This document shows positions 44,912 through 55,869 of a DNA stretch of 64,000 bases, piece after piece; the stretch's first letter is position 1; each line of letters opens with the position of its first letter. The position numbers were made by a program, and so were the translations under genes. Origin of the DNA: Coriolopsis trogii (Eukaryota > Basidiomycota > Agaricomycetes > Polyporales > Polyporaceae); the NCBI GenBank assembly GCA_020543525.1, contig JAHYIO010000039.1:2294001-2358000 (forward strand). The letters run 5' to 3'. Under the pieces are notes generated by a model, which was given only the letters and a program-made list of their open reading frames with translations, ran no database searches and was not told the DNA's origin.

Positions 44912-46648
44912 TCACGAGTACATGGGAGGAGTGGTGCTTGTACTGTGTATGCGCGAGAGTGGCGAAGAGTGGATATCAACGCCGTTGGATGAGCGGTCCT
45001 CACTGATATCGCTCCGCTCGTGGACTTGTGGCTCCCAGTCGCCATACCCGTACGGAGGCAGTGTGGAGACGTCGCTATACGACAAAGAATTCGGATACGT
45101 CTTCGACTTGGAATTTTTCGGGTGATATAGAAGGTCCTTGTGGTTTGGCTCGACAAATGTCTCGACTGAGTTGCCAGGCTCAGACAGACGATATGCTGAG
45201 GGCGTTGGTAAAGTGAAGGAAAACGCTGACGAAAAGCCGGCAAACACGTACCATCTACAGCAGAAGCGGCTCTTTGGTGGCGGCGGCGGCGGCGGCGGCG
45301 CCACCTGCTCATGGTCGCAGCGGAAACAAGGAAGACAAACAGGAGGAGCGCGAAAGTCAGACCTAGAAAAAGGCCTAAGCGTGATCGGGGATGGGTAGCG
45401 TCGGAAATGACCTGGGTTGTCCCGCTTGAGGTTCGCGGCATTGTCTCGCTACGAGATACGGAGGGTGATGGGTGTATTGGCGTCAAGTTATCACCAGGAT
45501 GCCTAGGCGTTGAAGTGTGCTCGGGAGATTCGCTCGTGCTTGAATCGAATGAAGTAGATGTTGTCCGAGTCGGCGGGGAAGATGGTATGCCTGTTTGATG
45601 GGTATCCAATGGCGTGGATGCTGCGCTGGGTGTTTTCTCTGTCTCGGTAGCAGTGACTGATGAACGGCCAGAGCTTGGCCCCGGTTCCGCTGACGTCGCT
45701 GCGACAGGGCATCAGTATTGGTATCACGCATTTGAACACACAAGACCCACCGGATGTAGCAGATATTGTGGAGTTGTTGGTCTGAGTAGGGAGAATGCCA
45801 CTTGTGGTCGAAGGGGTTGTACTAGATGCAATCTGAGGCGATGATGAATCCGAGGTAGATGATGCACCGTGAAGCGATGTTGTAGATTGAGCGTCGGAGG
45901 GGCTGACACTGCCTGGAGCCTGCGAAGGTGAGGTCATGCCACCCTCGCTACTGCTACTGGTAAATGTGGTGCTCGATGTTTGTGTACCGTTCATAGAGGT
46001 CTTCACCAAGCCCGCAAGTTGGCCCTTCTCAATTGCGATTAACGTCAACCACAGCTCTTCCCCATAGTTCGTTACTACCAATGTGTGGGCAGTCGAATCG
46101 GTGAGGAGAGGGGACGTATAAAATGCGATCTTCTCCTCGTGCTTCGCGCTGTCCGAATATGTAACGGGAGGGCCTCCGTCGAGAACGTATGTTGCGTTCT
46201 GCACCAAGGTCGAAGGAACGATGCCGAACACTTGTATTCCTATACCTTATAGTTACGCCACATAGTTAGTAGTGGAACCAATGCGCGACGACAAGTCTCT
46301 CTCACCATGAAACGCAAGGGTTGCCGTGTCTCCAGTAGTATTCGAGACCATGGCGGCCAGTCGAAGGGCCGGAGTTGTCCGATGGGTCCATAATCCCTTG
46401 TATTGTATCCCCGATGTCGCGGACGTGACCTGTAACACAGACTCGAGAGCCCCGAGAAGTCGGTCCAAAGTAGCGGCCATGTGCGAAGGAGTCGTGCTCT
46501 GAAGCAGTGAGATATAGGCTAGCGACGAGTGATAAAACAGCAAATGGCGAGCTGTAGAGGCCACCGGAGCCGGGAGTATGTGGGGAAGACCAGACGGACC
46601 GACGTATTCCGTGCCCAAAACGTTTCTGAGGTCACTATGAGTCGCCAA
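44912..46648 (-). CDS. single-pass surface protein, LPPYG and PPMYS tail
   Basis: N-terminal exons read GIQYKGLWTHRTTP, VSNTTGDTATLAFHG, then IQVFGIVPSTLVQNATYVLD, GGPPVTYSD, FYTSPLLTDSTAHTLVVTN and WLTLIAI. This beta-rich ectodomain is common among basidiomycete single-pass proteins. A long Ser/Thr stalk precedes the membrane helix LGLFLGLTFALLLFVFLVSA and a stop-transfer run WRRRRRRRHQR encoded by a CGC repeat. A GTACGT donor splits the exon after SAVD. The tail reads AYRLSEPGNSVETFVEPNHK, TLPPYGYGDWEPQV and ends TSTTPPMYS at 44912, giving two PPxY-type sites. The start at 46648 is tentative. A minus-strand frame at 46832-47119 (YRYVLDYQLLYFRLTVD) could be an earlier exon. Confidence 0.7.
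45279..45302. repeat. GCC/GGC trinucleotide repeat
   Basis: About eight tandem GCG/GGC units. On the minus strand they encode the poly-Arg stop-transfer sequence just inside the membrane helix of the surface protein at 44912-46648. Confidence 0.8.
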
Positions 46649-47635
46649 ATGGGATTTGTACTTCAGGACATCGTTAGGAGTGGCATATGTCCCTATAGGT
46701 CCTCTCTCGGGAGGCCCGCCGCATGGTAGCCCGCCCGACCGACATGTTCAACAGTTGCAGAAGCACTGCCTTACCACTAGGATCTTGGAGACGCTCCGTC
46801 GTTGAGGCAACCAAGCAGTCCCTCATCAAAGTTACTGGGCGGTTGTTGAACATAAAAGTATATTACCTGTCCAATTTAGTATTGACAGACTGCCATCTAA
46901 GGGCTCGAGAATTATGGCTGCCTCACCGTCCACGAGATGTGAATTCATCCTGTCGACCGTGAGTCGAAAGTACAACAATTGGTAATCCAACACGTACCGG
47001 TATATCCAACTCGTATGCAGCACCGGAGGTACCGTTATCATCCACATGATGATGGTATCCACCCTCGAGTGACATGCGAACGCGGATGACCGCAAGGATC
47101 TGCTTCCGAAGACCACCACTTAGGAAGTAGTATGATGACCTTGATACTGTACGCTTTTGCAGACAAGTGTAACGGGATCATCGGGGTAAGATGGGGGCAG
47201 AGGACTCAGCATCTGATCATGATGATCGGGTGACACTATGCCGGACATGGTGGAATAAGCGAGGAGCGAAGTCAGAGAGTCCATGAGGCAGTCGGCGTCG
47301 TCATCACGGGCGCTTCTTTGACGGGACGGGCTTTGCCGGCGAATTGTTCAAGGGCGACTTTGCCGCGCCTCGTCCCCAACTGCCTTCTCATACAAGAGCA
47401 CTTTCTGATTATGAACGCTCAATCATATACACGTCAGTGTAGAGATGAGATATGCAGACCTATTCTAGAAGAGCGTCCATACATCGAACGCAAGCCAAAC
47501 AAGCTTGAAGTCAGCGATACCAACCTCCGAGTCTAACGGGAAGCAAGGTCCGTATACGAGGGTGGACGCGTAGGTCCTATCGTGTCGTTCTCAACGAGAC
47601 TACTCCACCGATATGCTCGCTCTGCCACCACCTCG
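46649..47635. other. unresolved kilobase between two surface-protein genes
   Basis: The minus-strand frame at 46832-47119 may contain first exons of the gene below. A plus-strand frame at 47318-47536 has no motif. No complete gene is supported. Confidence 0.35.
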
Positions 47636-49332
47636 CTATTCCCTGGCGGTCCTCCTGCGAGACTGATCCCGGCGTCCACGGATTTCCTGGGGGGCGGCAT
47701 GGTCGAAGGGTCCGTTGGACCTACAACTTGAACGCATCCTTAGACTCTGTAAGGTGGAAAGACTACCCAGTAAATCGCGCTTACTCGTGTCTCTCCTCGG
47801 ACGAGGTGTCGAAGAATTCTCTGCCGTCGAAGCTACAGACGAGTGATCATGACTCCGCCTGTCTTGAGCTTGATCTGGGGGGTGGCCGTAGTCTCTAATG
47901 CTTGTCAAACGACGGGGCTCTGATGCGCCGTCCGGAAACTGTGAGACTTCCTCACTAGCCTCGGAGGCTGAAGACTCGTCATGTTTCTCAACGACTTGAT
48001 ACAGATCCCGATGTCAGCACCCTGTACACAAAGACGAGGGGATCGTAGCTGACTTACTGGTCCGATACTTGGGTGCCTTGGCCTGCCGTCTACGCCAGAG
48101 AAACCAGTATGCCCCAATGGCAAAAGATAGTACGAGGAGGCTCCCTCCGACAGCAGGTGCTAGCACGACCAAGCCTTTCGAAGTTGCTTCTAGAGGACTC
48201 GGATTGTCAGACAAGAATACCGCAACGGTGTGTCGTAACGTACTATGCTGAGAGTCCTGGGCCGTCTGTTGGGGATCCCTCAAACTGCTCGAGCTTGTCG
48301 TTAGACAAGAGGCGGAAATGGCGCAAGATGACGTCGGAAAGGAGGTCGAAAAGGAGGTCGACATTATCGATGGCGAGCCAATGGCACTAGCATTTGAGGC
48401 GGTACTTGAACCGGACCTTTGTATCGGGGGCGAAATTGGGGATGCGGAAGAAAGATAAGAGGTACTGATTGACGAGGATGCTGAGCCGATGCGAGCTGGC
48501 GACGGTTCAAAAGAAGACATAGTCATTGGTGAGGAGATGGGCATAGAGTGTGTTGAGCTCGACGAAGAGGAGTTAGGTGTGACTGGGGCAAAGGCGGACG
48601 ACGACGGCTTGACGAGGATAGCGTCTTCCGACGTCTCGAACGCATCTAGAAGGAAGACCGCATTGGGGTTGTTGCCTATGGACAAGGTAACAGAATGAAA
48701 GCCGTCGGACAGCAAACTTGAGTTAAAGAGGAGGGATGTACGATCCACATTCGGACGGACGGCATGGTACACGGTATCTTGCTTGTCGTCGACGGTGATT
48801 TCGAAAGCGTAGACTCCGGCTTGAGTGCCATCACTGCTCATCATTGCCGTTACTGCACCACGGACAGCGACCCATGTACCTGAGAGCGATAGCGTAAGCG
48901 TGGTACAGCTCACAGACCAACATGGCGCTCACCAAGAAAGAACACGGATGCACTGGCATCCAAATCGAGGGCGGCAGACATAGTGCCATTGACTGTACCC
49001 AGCATTCCCAAGTCCACGCTGGGATATGACGCCCAATTGCCCTGGTAGAAGACGAGGGGGCTCTCGTTGTCGATGAACATGGCAAAGAGAGTCAGACTGT
49101 GCCGACTGAGACACGGAAGGGGACCGCGGGTCTTCAGAGACACGACACTCGCCGCAAAGTCGGGTGTGCGCCATGGCCGTTCCCAAGTACCGATGTAGTC
49201 GTGATCTAGGGATACGAGAATCCCTAGTACGAGCTGTTCCTGGATAAGAAGAGGAGGAATATCGGTCATGTCACTTAACGCATTGCGGATGGGCCACCTC
49301 CGGTGACGATGGCGTATCGGATCTGTCAGCAT
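47636..49332 (-). CDS. single-pass surface protein without PPxY tail
   Basis: Resolved exons read LDHDYIGTWERPWRTPDF, NESPLVFYQGNWASYPSVD, GTVNGTMSAALDLDASASVF, GTWVAVRGAVTAMMSSDGTQ, YAFEITVDDKQDTVYHAV and LLSDGFHSVTLSIGNNPNAV. This is the same type of ectodomain as in the gene at 44912. A very long Ser/Thr/Pro stalk leads to the membrane helix GLVVLAPAVGGSLLVLSFAI and WFLWRRRQAK. A GTAAGT donor follows YRTSK. The tail exon, VVEKHDESSASEASEEVSQF to RRRTARE at 47636, is acidic then basic and lacks PPxY. The Ser-rich tail could be phosphorylated. The start is uncertain: exons up to about 50073 may belong to it (NLSLSRLTTNLLLDSYPKLG). Confidence 0.6.
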
Positions 49333-50046
49333 CTTGTTCGCAACGCCGCAATAGCAAATGCCTTACGACAGACTTCTGACGTTCAAAAGAAGCGAATTCA
49401 GCTCGTGATGTAATGTCATAAATCGACGGCCTGTTTTGAGAGTATGCAAGCTGGACCATATCAGCCCGAACCCTGCGCGAATCTATAGGAGACAAAGTCA
49501 GTGAATTAATAAGTACTACCTTTGGTGTCACCAGATATTTGCCATGGGGACGTGGGTCAATCGTGAGACTGTTCATCGTTGCGGCGCATGTCGGTATCGC
49601 AGCGAAGCAGGATTGGAGTCTCCGAGAACTTCACCATGAGTCTGCATGCTTCGCGGGATGTGCTGTGTCATAAAGGGCAAGTATCCGAGGCAACCTATGT
49701 CATGACAGGACAAGATATACTGACGGGTTCAGGAACATCATCAATCAAGCAGAGGTTGAGCGTTCACATCAAGATGTACGGTCCTCCCATATGCCTCGCG
49801 TTCATTCAGACAGTACTTACTTCTCCTAACTTGGGATAGCTGTCCAACAGCAGATTCGTCGTCAGTCGAGAGAGTGACAGATTGGCGGCTTTCGTAACGC
49901 ACCTCAAGAAGGTAGAGATCATGATACAGAGGAAGATGAACGGGAGGCTGCGTGATGACTCCTCGGAGGCTGCATGATGCATGCACCTCAGTCGAAGATG
50001 CGCGACTGTGCGACAACGAACTGTGGCTAGCATTGCTCTCATCCGG
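49333..50046 (-). other. possible 5' exons of the 47636 gene
   Basis: Minus-strand pieces NLSLSRLTTNLLLDSYPKLG (near 49830) and VRADMVQLAYSQNRPSIYDI (near 49430) look like coding sequence and may be N-terminal exons of the downstream surface protein. The joins are not established. Confidence 0.35.
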
Positions 50047-50088
50047 CACCTGAGGTGCCCAGGACGCATAGCCATACGGAGGAAGCGG
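50047..50088 (-). pseudogene. relic of a PPxY-type tail
   Basis: The minus strand reads PLPPYGYASWAPQV, closely matching TLPPYGYGDWEPQV in the tail of the surface protein at 44912. A Ser/His-rich stretch (SNASHSSLSHSRASS) follows, as in that gene. The frame has a stop a few codons upstream and no usable splice acceptor was found, so this looks like a leftover of a third surface-protein gene. Confidence 0.5.
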
Positions 50089-50476
50089 GAACCGGAATGG
50101 TCATCTTCGCTTTAACTCAAGCAGAGTGTACACCGAACTGCTCCAACTCGGCCTCCCGTGACTTGCCACAGCCACTCTTGCGGCCCTGCGCTGTTGCGGC
50201 CCTCGTGTTCGTCGTCGTAGTCGCATTCAGCCCTATTGTTGTGGTTTCACGGAGGCATTGTTGCAGTAGCCAAAGCAAGAGCAATGCGGCGGGAGAGGAG
50301 AGAAGGCAAGAGAGCAAAGGAAAGCACGACTTAGGGTTTAAGACACAGAGAGACACGGAGACGAGGCGACACACCGAAAGTTCAGCCGACAAGGTTGGAA
50401 GCGCCCGGGTGACCCATACAGATCACGTGGAGGACACCCGGGCTGGTCCACATTGTGCGGACCGGCATCCGTAAGC

Positions 50477-50523
50477 GGATGCATCCAGGCGGACGGACGC
50501 CACCGTCCGTCTAGGATGCATCC
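50477..50523. repeat. 47-bp near-perfect inverted repeat
   Basis: Two arms of about 20 bases (GGATGCATCCAGGCGGACGG and its near complement) flank a 6-base loop ACGCCA, with one mismatch and one inserted base. The outer word GGATGCATCC is itself palindromic and occurs at both ends. It could form a strong hairpin in RNA or be a small foldback element. It lies between a relic tail and a P450 gene. Confidence 0.75.
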
Positions 50524-50693
50524 ATCCTACCCCATATTTACTACGTACATGATCCACAGAGAGGCCCGACAAACGATGCCTCATACGAGAATTAACTCAA
50601 AGTTATCTGACAACTAGGGTACGTCCAACAAGTGATAGTCCACCGCCATGAATCAGTATTCACTATGCTCAGGAGGTGTAGAGTGTCTGACTC

Positions 50694-52261
50694 CTAGAGC
50701 TCGCGCGCTCGAAAATTCACAATCATGTCGTTCACTGGACGTGGAAGCCCCGTACTCCAGGGGTTCCCTGACGGCAAGGTTGGAACCTCCACGTTTGGGC
50801 GCATCTCGAAGTGGCGGAGATACACAATGACGAACATCTTGAGAAAGTAGTTTGCCATATGGCGTCCAGGGCACTGATGGCGTGTCAGAAATGTCAGTGT
50901 CACCTTGCAAGCGTATAGAACACAACTCACAATATGGGACCCTTTAGCCCAGAGATACAGGAAGCGAGTCTGAGAGCCGCTCAGAAAGCGGTCGGCGTGG
51001 AAGGTGTGCGGGTCCTCAAAGTGTGCGGGGTCATGGTGCGCGGAGGTAATGTTCGCCACAACGAAGCTGCCACGTCGTACCCAGAACGGCCCGTCCTCCG
51101 ACATCATCTCGGTGTCCGTGTGAGCGACACGATGGCTGAGAGGGAGGAGGTGGCAGCGCGCGGTCTCCTTCATTGCAGAGTCGAGTAGGGCGAACGCAGG
51201 GCCATTGACCACCCGCGGGTGGGCGGCGAGAAGTGAAGAGTGGCTGGGGAGGTTTGCCAACACACCCGCATCAATTTCCTGTCTGAGCTGAGCGAACGCG
51301 TGGGGATCGCACTGGAGGTGAGCCATGAGCCAGTACGTCAGCCGGAATATGTTGGTGCACAGGCCCCAGATGTACGTTTGTAGGAGCCCCGCCTGATCGT
51401 CGTCGCTGAAGTCTTCGAGGGAAACAAGGGTACGTATAACCTCGTTCGCATGTCCTGAGACGTCAGCGAGGTCGTGCACGCCATGGTTGTCCTTCCAGGG
51501 ACGCATGTACAGCTTGATAGCGCTCCGCATTCGTTGCCTCGCGCGAGAGACTGAGGTGGAGAAGAGGGGTATCCGGTAGAAGAGTTGGTACGTTGCGTCG
51601 TCAATGGTCACAAAGTCATCATATAGATGCAAAGGGAATGATGGTCCAAATATTGCGGGAACCATAGACTGCCATAGTGTCTGCGAAATAAGAGGGTATA
51701 GCTGAATCGACTGATGGTGGCCGTCGGCAAGGTCGGTGAGGTGGCAGAATAGCTTGGTGTTGTACCTGGCGGCGATCTCACAAAGCGAAGGGTCTGCATT
51801 TGCTCGTGCGATCATGGGAATCAATGTGGAGACAATGACCTCCACAGCTCGGGGATGTCGAACGTCTCCCAGTAGACGCAGTGGTTCGGGAGAGTGGAGT
51901 AATCCACTTACCAGACCCCCGCTTCTGTTGCGATAGAACGACTCCAATGTTCTGACCTCCGAGACGAAGACAGCAGGCTTGCCCGCGGCGGTCACTTCGA
52001 AGTTCCGTCCGACACTTTGACTGAGGATGGGGTTAAAGCATATTCCAATGCAAGGTAACTATCAACTTACACCGAGTGATGTAGAAACTTGGGAAAGTCC
52101 CATGTAATGCGCAATGCCCCTCCTAGCCAGGGAAGGAACGTCTTGACCCGTGGTGCTGAACGTCTTAGAGAAGACAGAGAGATACGGTAGAGAATTGCGG
52201 CAAGCAGCATGGTTGCAACTATGAGTCCGGACAGTGGCACCGATGATGACAGCTCCATCAT
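50694..52261 (-). CDS. divergent cytochrome P450
   Basis: The membrane anchor MMELSSSVPLSGLIVATMLL starts at 52261. The first intron follows KFLHHSV, and the second exon starts QSVGRNFEVTAAGK. The K-helix E-x-x-R motif is ETAR in SAMKETARCHLLPLSHRVA. The heme loop, across an intron, reads WAKGSHICPGRHMA, so the Cys ligand is present, but the usual Phe is Trp and the usual Arg is His. The I-helix region reads YIWGLCTNIFRLTYWLMAHL, without the acid-Thr pair that protonates bound oxygen. This pattern is known from CYP7/CYP8-type enzymes, some of which are isomerases. The protein ends NDMIVNFRAREL at 50694. The substrate is unknown. Confidence 0.88.
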
Positions 52262-52699
52262 CGCCTGGATGGTGAAAGCGAATGGGTGAAAATGAGTAGG
52301 GAGAGAGAACGGGTGCCGCCTACGTACGAGATGATCTGTTAGCAATGCCAACCCAAGACTCTCCCTGAGATGGTCGCTGTCCCCGGACAAGAGGGAGAAC
52401 GCAGCTACTGCGTTGGGCACGCCGTTGCAATGCATAATTAAGCGCTCTGATTTATTGAACCATAATTCTAGGCGTTTGAAGGCGGACCAAGCCATCAGGG
52501 TAATAGTCATCACATCTGTCTCAATTTTCCAAGAGAGCAGAACTACATTGGCATCAACTCTGAAACGCTGTACCTTTCTCGCCTTCAGAATTTATCGGCG
52601 ACACACTGATATTTGGCTGTTCTGGGGTAACAATATGTAGAACATTGGACTTTTTGTAACCTACTGCACAGTTCAAAGGACAACATGAAGCATCATCCT
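52262..52699. other. intergenic, nothing recognised
   Basis: About 440 bases between the P450 start and the end of the DUF6534 gene. Confidence 0.5.
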
Positions 52700-54930
52700 C
52701 TACGTTAAACAACGGGTAGCTTTTTTGAATGATCTCGAATACCCTTCGCTATCTACTGTCCCCTGAGAACTGAGATGAACGTCAACAGGTGCCTTTTCGC
52801 CTTCCGTCTCGGTAGTGACTGCAATATTGATTGCAGGGGGAATTGCCTCCTCTACCTGAAAGAAATATGAGAGTGAGAACAGAGGACACCACACTGGCAA
52901 TGACGTACCCGTGGGACGTTCCATTGCTCAGCTGTTGCAATCCGTCTTGCATGAGCAAAGATGTTCCTAGTTACCGGAGCCATCTCGAGGGCGAATATCT
53001 CTATCCCGCGTCCTGACTGGATCTTTCGCGAGTTGAGCCTGCCAGTACCAGTACGGGTCACCAATTTGTGTTAAGCTGGAAGGCGGTAAAAATGCGGACA
53101 TACGCTGCGAGTAGAGTATTTGCATGGACTGGAAAATCATAATGGTGAGCATTATAGCATAGGCAGTAGTTCGATTGGCAAAGCACTTACGTCGAGTGGT
53201 AATAGTCATGGTGCAACCGTAAAGCAAGCTTTGCGGCTTCACCAAAACCTATGACACTGTCATATGCAAGGCACAGAACTGAGACAGAGAGACTAAACAT
53301 ACAAGAACGAAAGAAATCACATTGACTACTCTAATAGGATTACGAACTGTGACTTGATGAATGTCTTCCAGCACAGAGGTCTTACATACCCCGTTACAAG
53401 TCCTGTAACCCGCTGTGAGGGCGAGAATGCGTATAGGTAGACAGACATACCTGTATTTACACCGTAGAGCAGCACACGTCCTATAAAGGTGTCGCTGCTG
53501 TCGGCCACAATAAGTGTCATTTCGTGATGCATGTAGTTGTCGTGCTATACCTAGTGCCTGAACGGCTGCAATATAGAGCTGTAATGATGGAGCCGGTGAG
53601 GAGACTATCGGCGGCCAAAGCCATTGCAAAGAACGTGATTATGGGCCACTGTGTATGATCATGATTGGGCGGTCAGTAATCAGTGTATTGAGTCGATGAG
53701 ATGACAGACATTATCATGGAGACTGAACGGTAGAGGCGATGATGATTGGGCTGTAAGACTGGGACTATATGAGAATAGCTGTCTTAAGTGAAGCAGAGAA
53801 CTTACCCGCGATATGTCGACACTACGACGATTTGATCTACGGTCAGTATTTGAAATCTGTCAGCGGTAAGAATATTGGTACCTGCGGAGCAAGCTAGAAG
53901 GCTCATGAGAACTCATTCGCATTGGCAAATCATACGAATCACATACCAAATTGTGCCACCAAAAAGGCGCACTTGAAGATCGAAGTTCGCATCAACGACA
54001 ACACTTCGAACTATGGTATACTCACAGCAATAGCCACTATCATGCGATATCTGTGCCCGACTAAGAACGGAGCCGCGTTATGCATAGTAGACACCCCTAG
54101 ATTCTAACAGGACTCACCTAGTGCTAGACGACGGGCGAAGAAACTGAACAGTGAGCAGGGTAAGTACAAGACAGGGCATATTGCGCTCGAAGATGCACTA
54201 CTTACATCTGGGATACCGCACCAATCAGGTCCTTCACAAATTGCAGGATCAGTATGGGCCCCCAATTGCTCAGTCAGCTAGATTGTGGATAACTTACGGA
54301 AAGAAGCGGAACAAGCTTCGCAAATGGTGATGATTTCAGGCATGCACAATGGGTAGGAGATCCACTACTCACGCTGATTGACCTGTATTGGGGCTGTCAG
54401 ACTTATCGTATAGCATCGACTGTCAATTGTGAGCACTGACACGGATTGACGAATCAATGCCTCCGGATTGAAGTAGTTTGTGATGAGGTACGAGTAACTA
54501 TAGCAGAAAGCGTCAAGCTCAGTTACCATAGGAAGAGTACGTGAGAAGTGATACCAGGTGTGCATAGTCAAAATGGCATGGACGGTTTCGAGTAGCCTGT
54601 GTAGAACAGAGTAAGCATGAAAACGCTGAGCGCGTGATACGGCCTCACATGGTCGTGATAACCTGTTAAAGCAGAGGTTCAGCTATATGATACTCGCTCT
54701 CCCTTTAAAAGAGACATACCACAAATTTGAGAAGCATGGAATCTGTGCGGTGGAGACGGAAATACCTATAGAGCTGGTGAAGGCTTATACCGTAAAGACT
54801 GAGGCCGTTATCGGTCGTGCAACGGAGTCCGGTCAATTTTTAGACAATCCACTCACATAAGGCCAGTGAACGTTCCCAATAGAAGTGCGCCGAATGTGTT
54901 GTCTAACTTCGGAAATTGTCCTGGGAGCAT
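52700..54930 (-). CDS. DUF6534 seven-helix membrane protein
   Basis: The probable start is MLPGQFPKLDNTFGALLLGT at 54930, and an upstream in-frame Met is possible. The next exon reads LYGISLHQLYRYFRLH. Later exons give LLETVHAILTMHTWYHF and SYLITNYFNPEALIR, then hydrophobic exons with short introns. The late exon LNSRKIQSGRGIEIF is joined to a final VEEAIPPAINIAVTTETEGE tail with the stop at 52700. These are the landmarks of DUF6534, a basidiomycete family of about 330-residue proteins with seven predicted helices. The middle exons (53100-54250) are many and small and were not individually fixed. The function is unknown; a receptor-like role has been suggested for the fold only by topology. 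It is flanked by two P450 genes on the same strand. Confidence 0.78.
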
Positions 54931-55869
54931 GGTAGTACTGGTCGAGTTCACCTCCTCTGTCACAGACTTGGCAGTCAACATCAGGTCAGGTTTGAATGTG
55001 AAGAGAGCTAGAGTGTGTGCTGTCGACAATGGGAACGTTGGGTGCCTGCACAACTTTATGAACACTCTGAGGGATATCGTATGTGAGCGCTATACACAGC
55101 ATTTATAGCGCACTAACTGACGCGTTTGTACGTATCAGTAGCACCATCCATCAACGGACAGCGAAGCATGTAAGATGAAAACACGATGCCTCTCTCCACA
55201 TTTCCGAGGGCTCCGGATGCTGTGGTCAGGGGCGCTGCGGCGAGAAGCTGATTTAGTTCAAGCATAGAGAATGCCGCCTGACTCTACGGGACAAAGGGGA
55301 CCCCTCACCACATCAGTGGCACTTCATCATCTCAGATAATGTCACTGTACCATAAATCGATAGTGCGGATGAATGCACGCACCACTAACAAAGCCGCATG
55401 GGAGGACCTCTCATGACTGCTCAAATGGCTACGATGTTTGTTCATGGGAGGGCCACACCATTGTCGGCGAGTGGCACGTCAGATGGAGCAAAGAGTAAAC
55501 GGAAAGCCAAGTTCTGAGCTAAAACTCTCATCACGTCAAAGGAAAGCCTCATGGATCTGTCCACACAATGATCCCTAGTACAACACCCGGTCAATGTTGA
55601 GAATTAGAAGCGCAATTCGAGCAAGACACGCACCACATATATCTCGAACGCATCGGCGGACTGTGCATGACTCAGATACAGCGTAATGCACAGGCGCACC
55701 GTCATCACGCATAAAGCAGAGCCTACATAGATTGAACACCTCGCAATCTTCACTTCATAGAACAGACCGCCCATTTACCGAGCCTGTACAAGCATATCAC
55801 GAGAACGCGTTGCTAACCAGCACCTTTCCACACAATCGGTGGTCGAACAGCTACGGTGACACACGAGCT
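54931..55869. other. intergenic, nothing recognised
   Basis: About 940 bases between the DUF6534 start and the P450 end. Only short frames are seen. Confidence 0.45.

Noticed and set aside
47625..47643. Plus-strand PPPRYS reading near 47.6 kb as another PPxY tail
   Set aside because: The frame has a stop shortly upstream, there is no membrane segment on this strand nearby, and the minus strand carries the end of a better supported gene.
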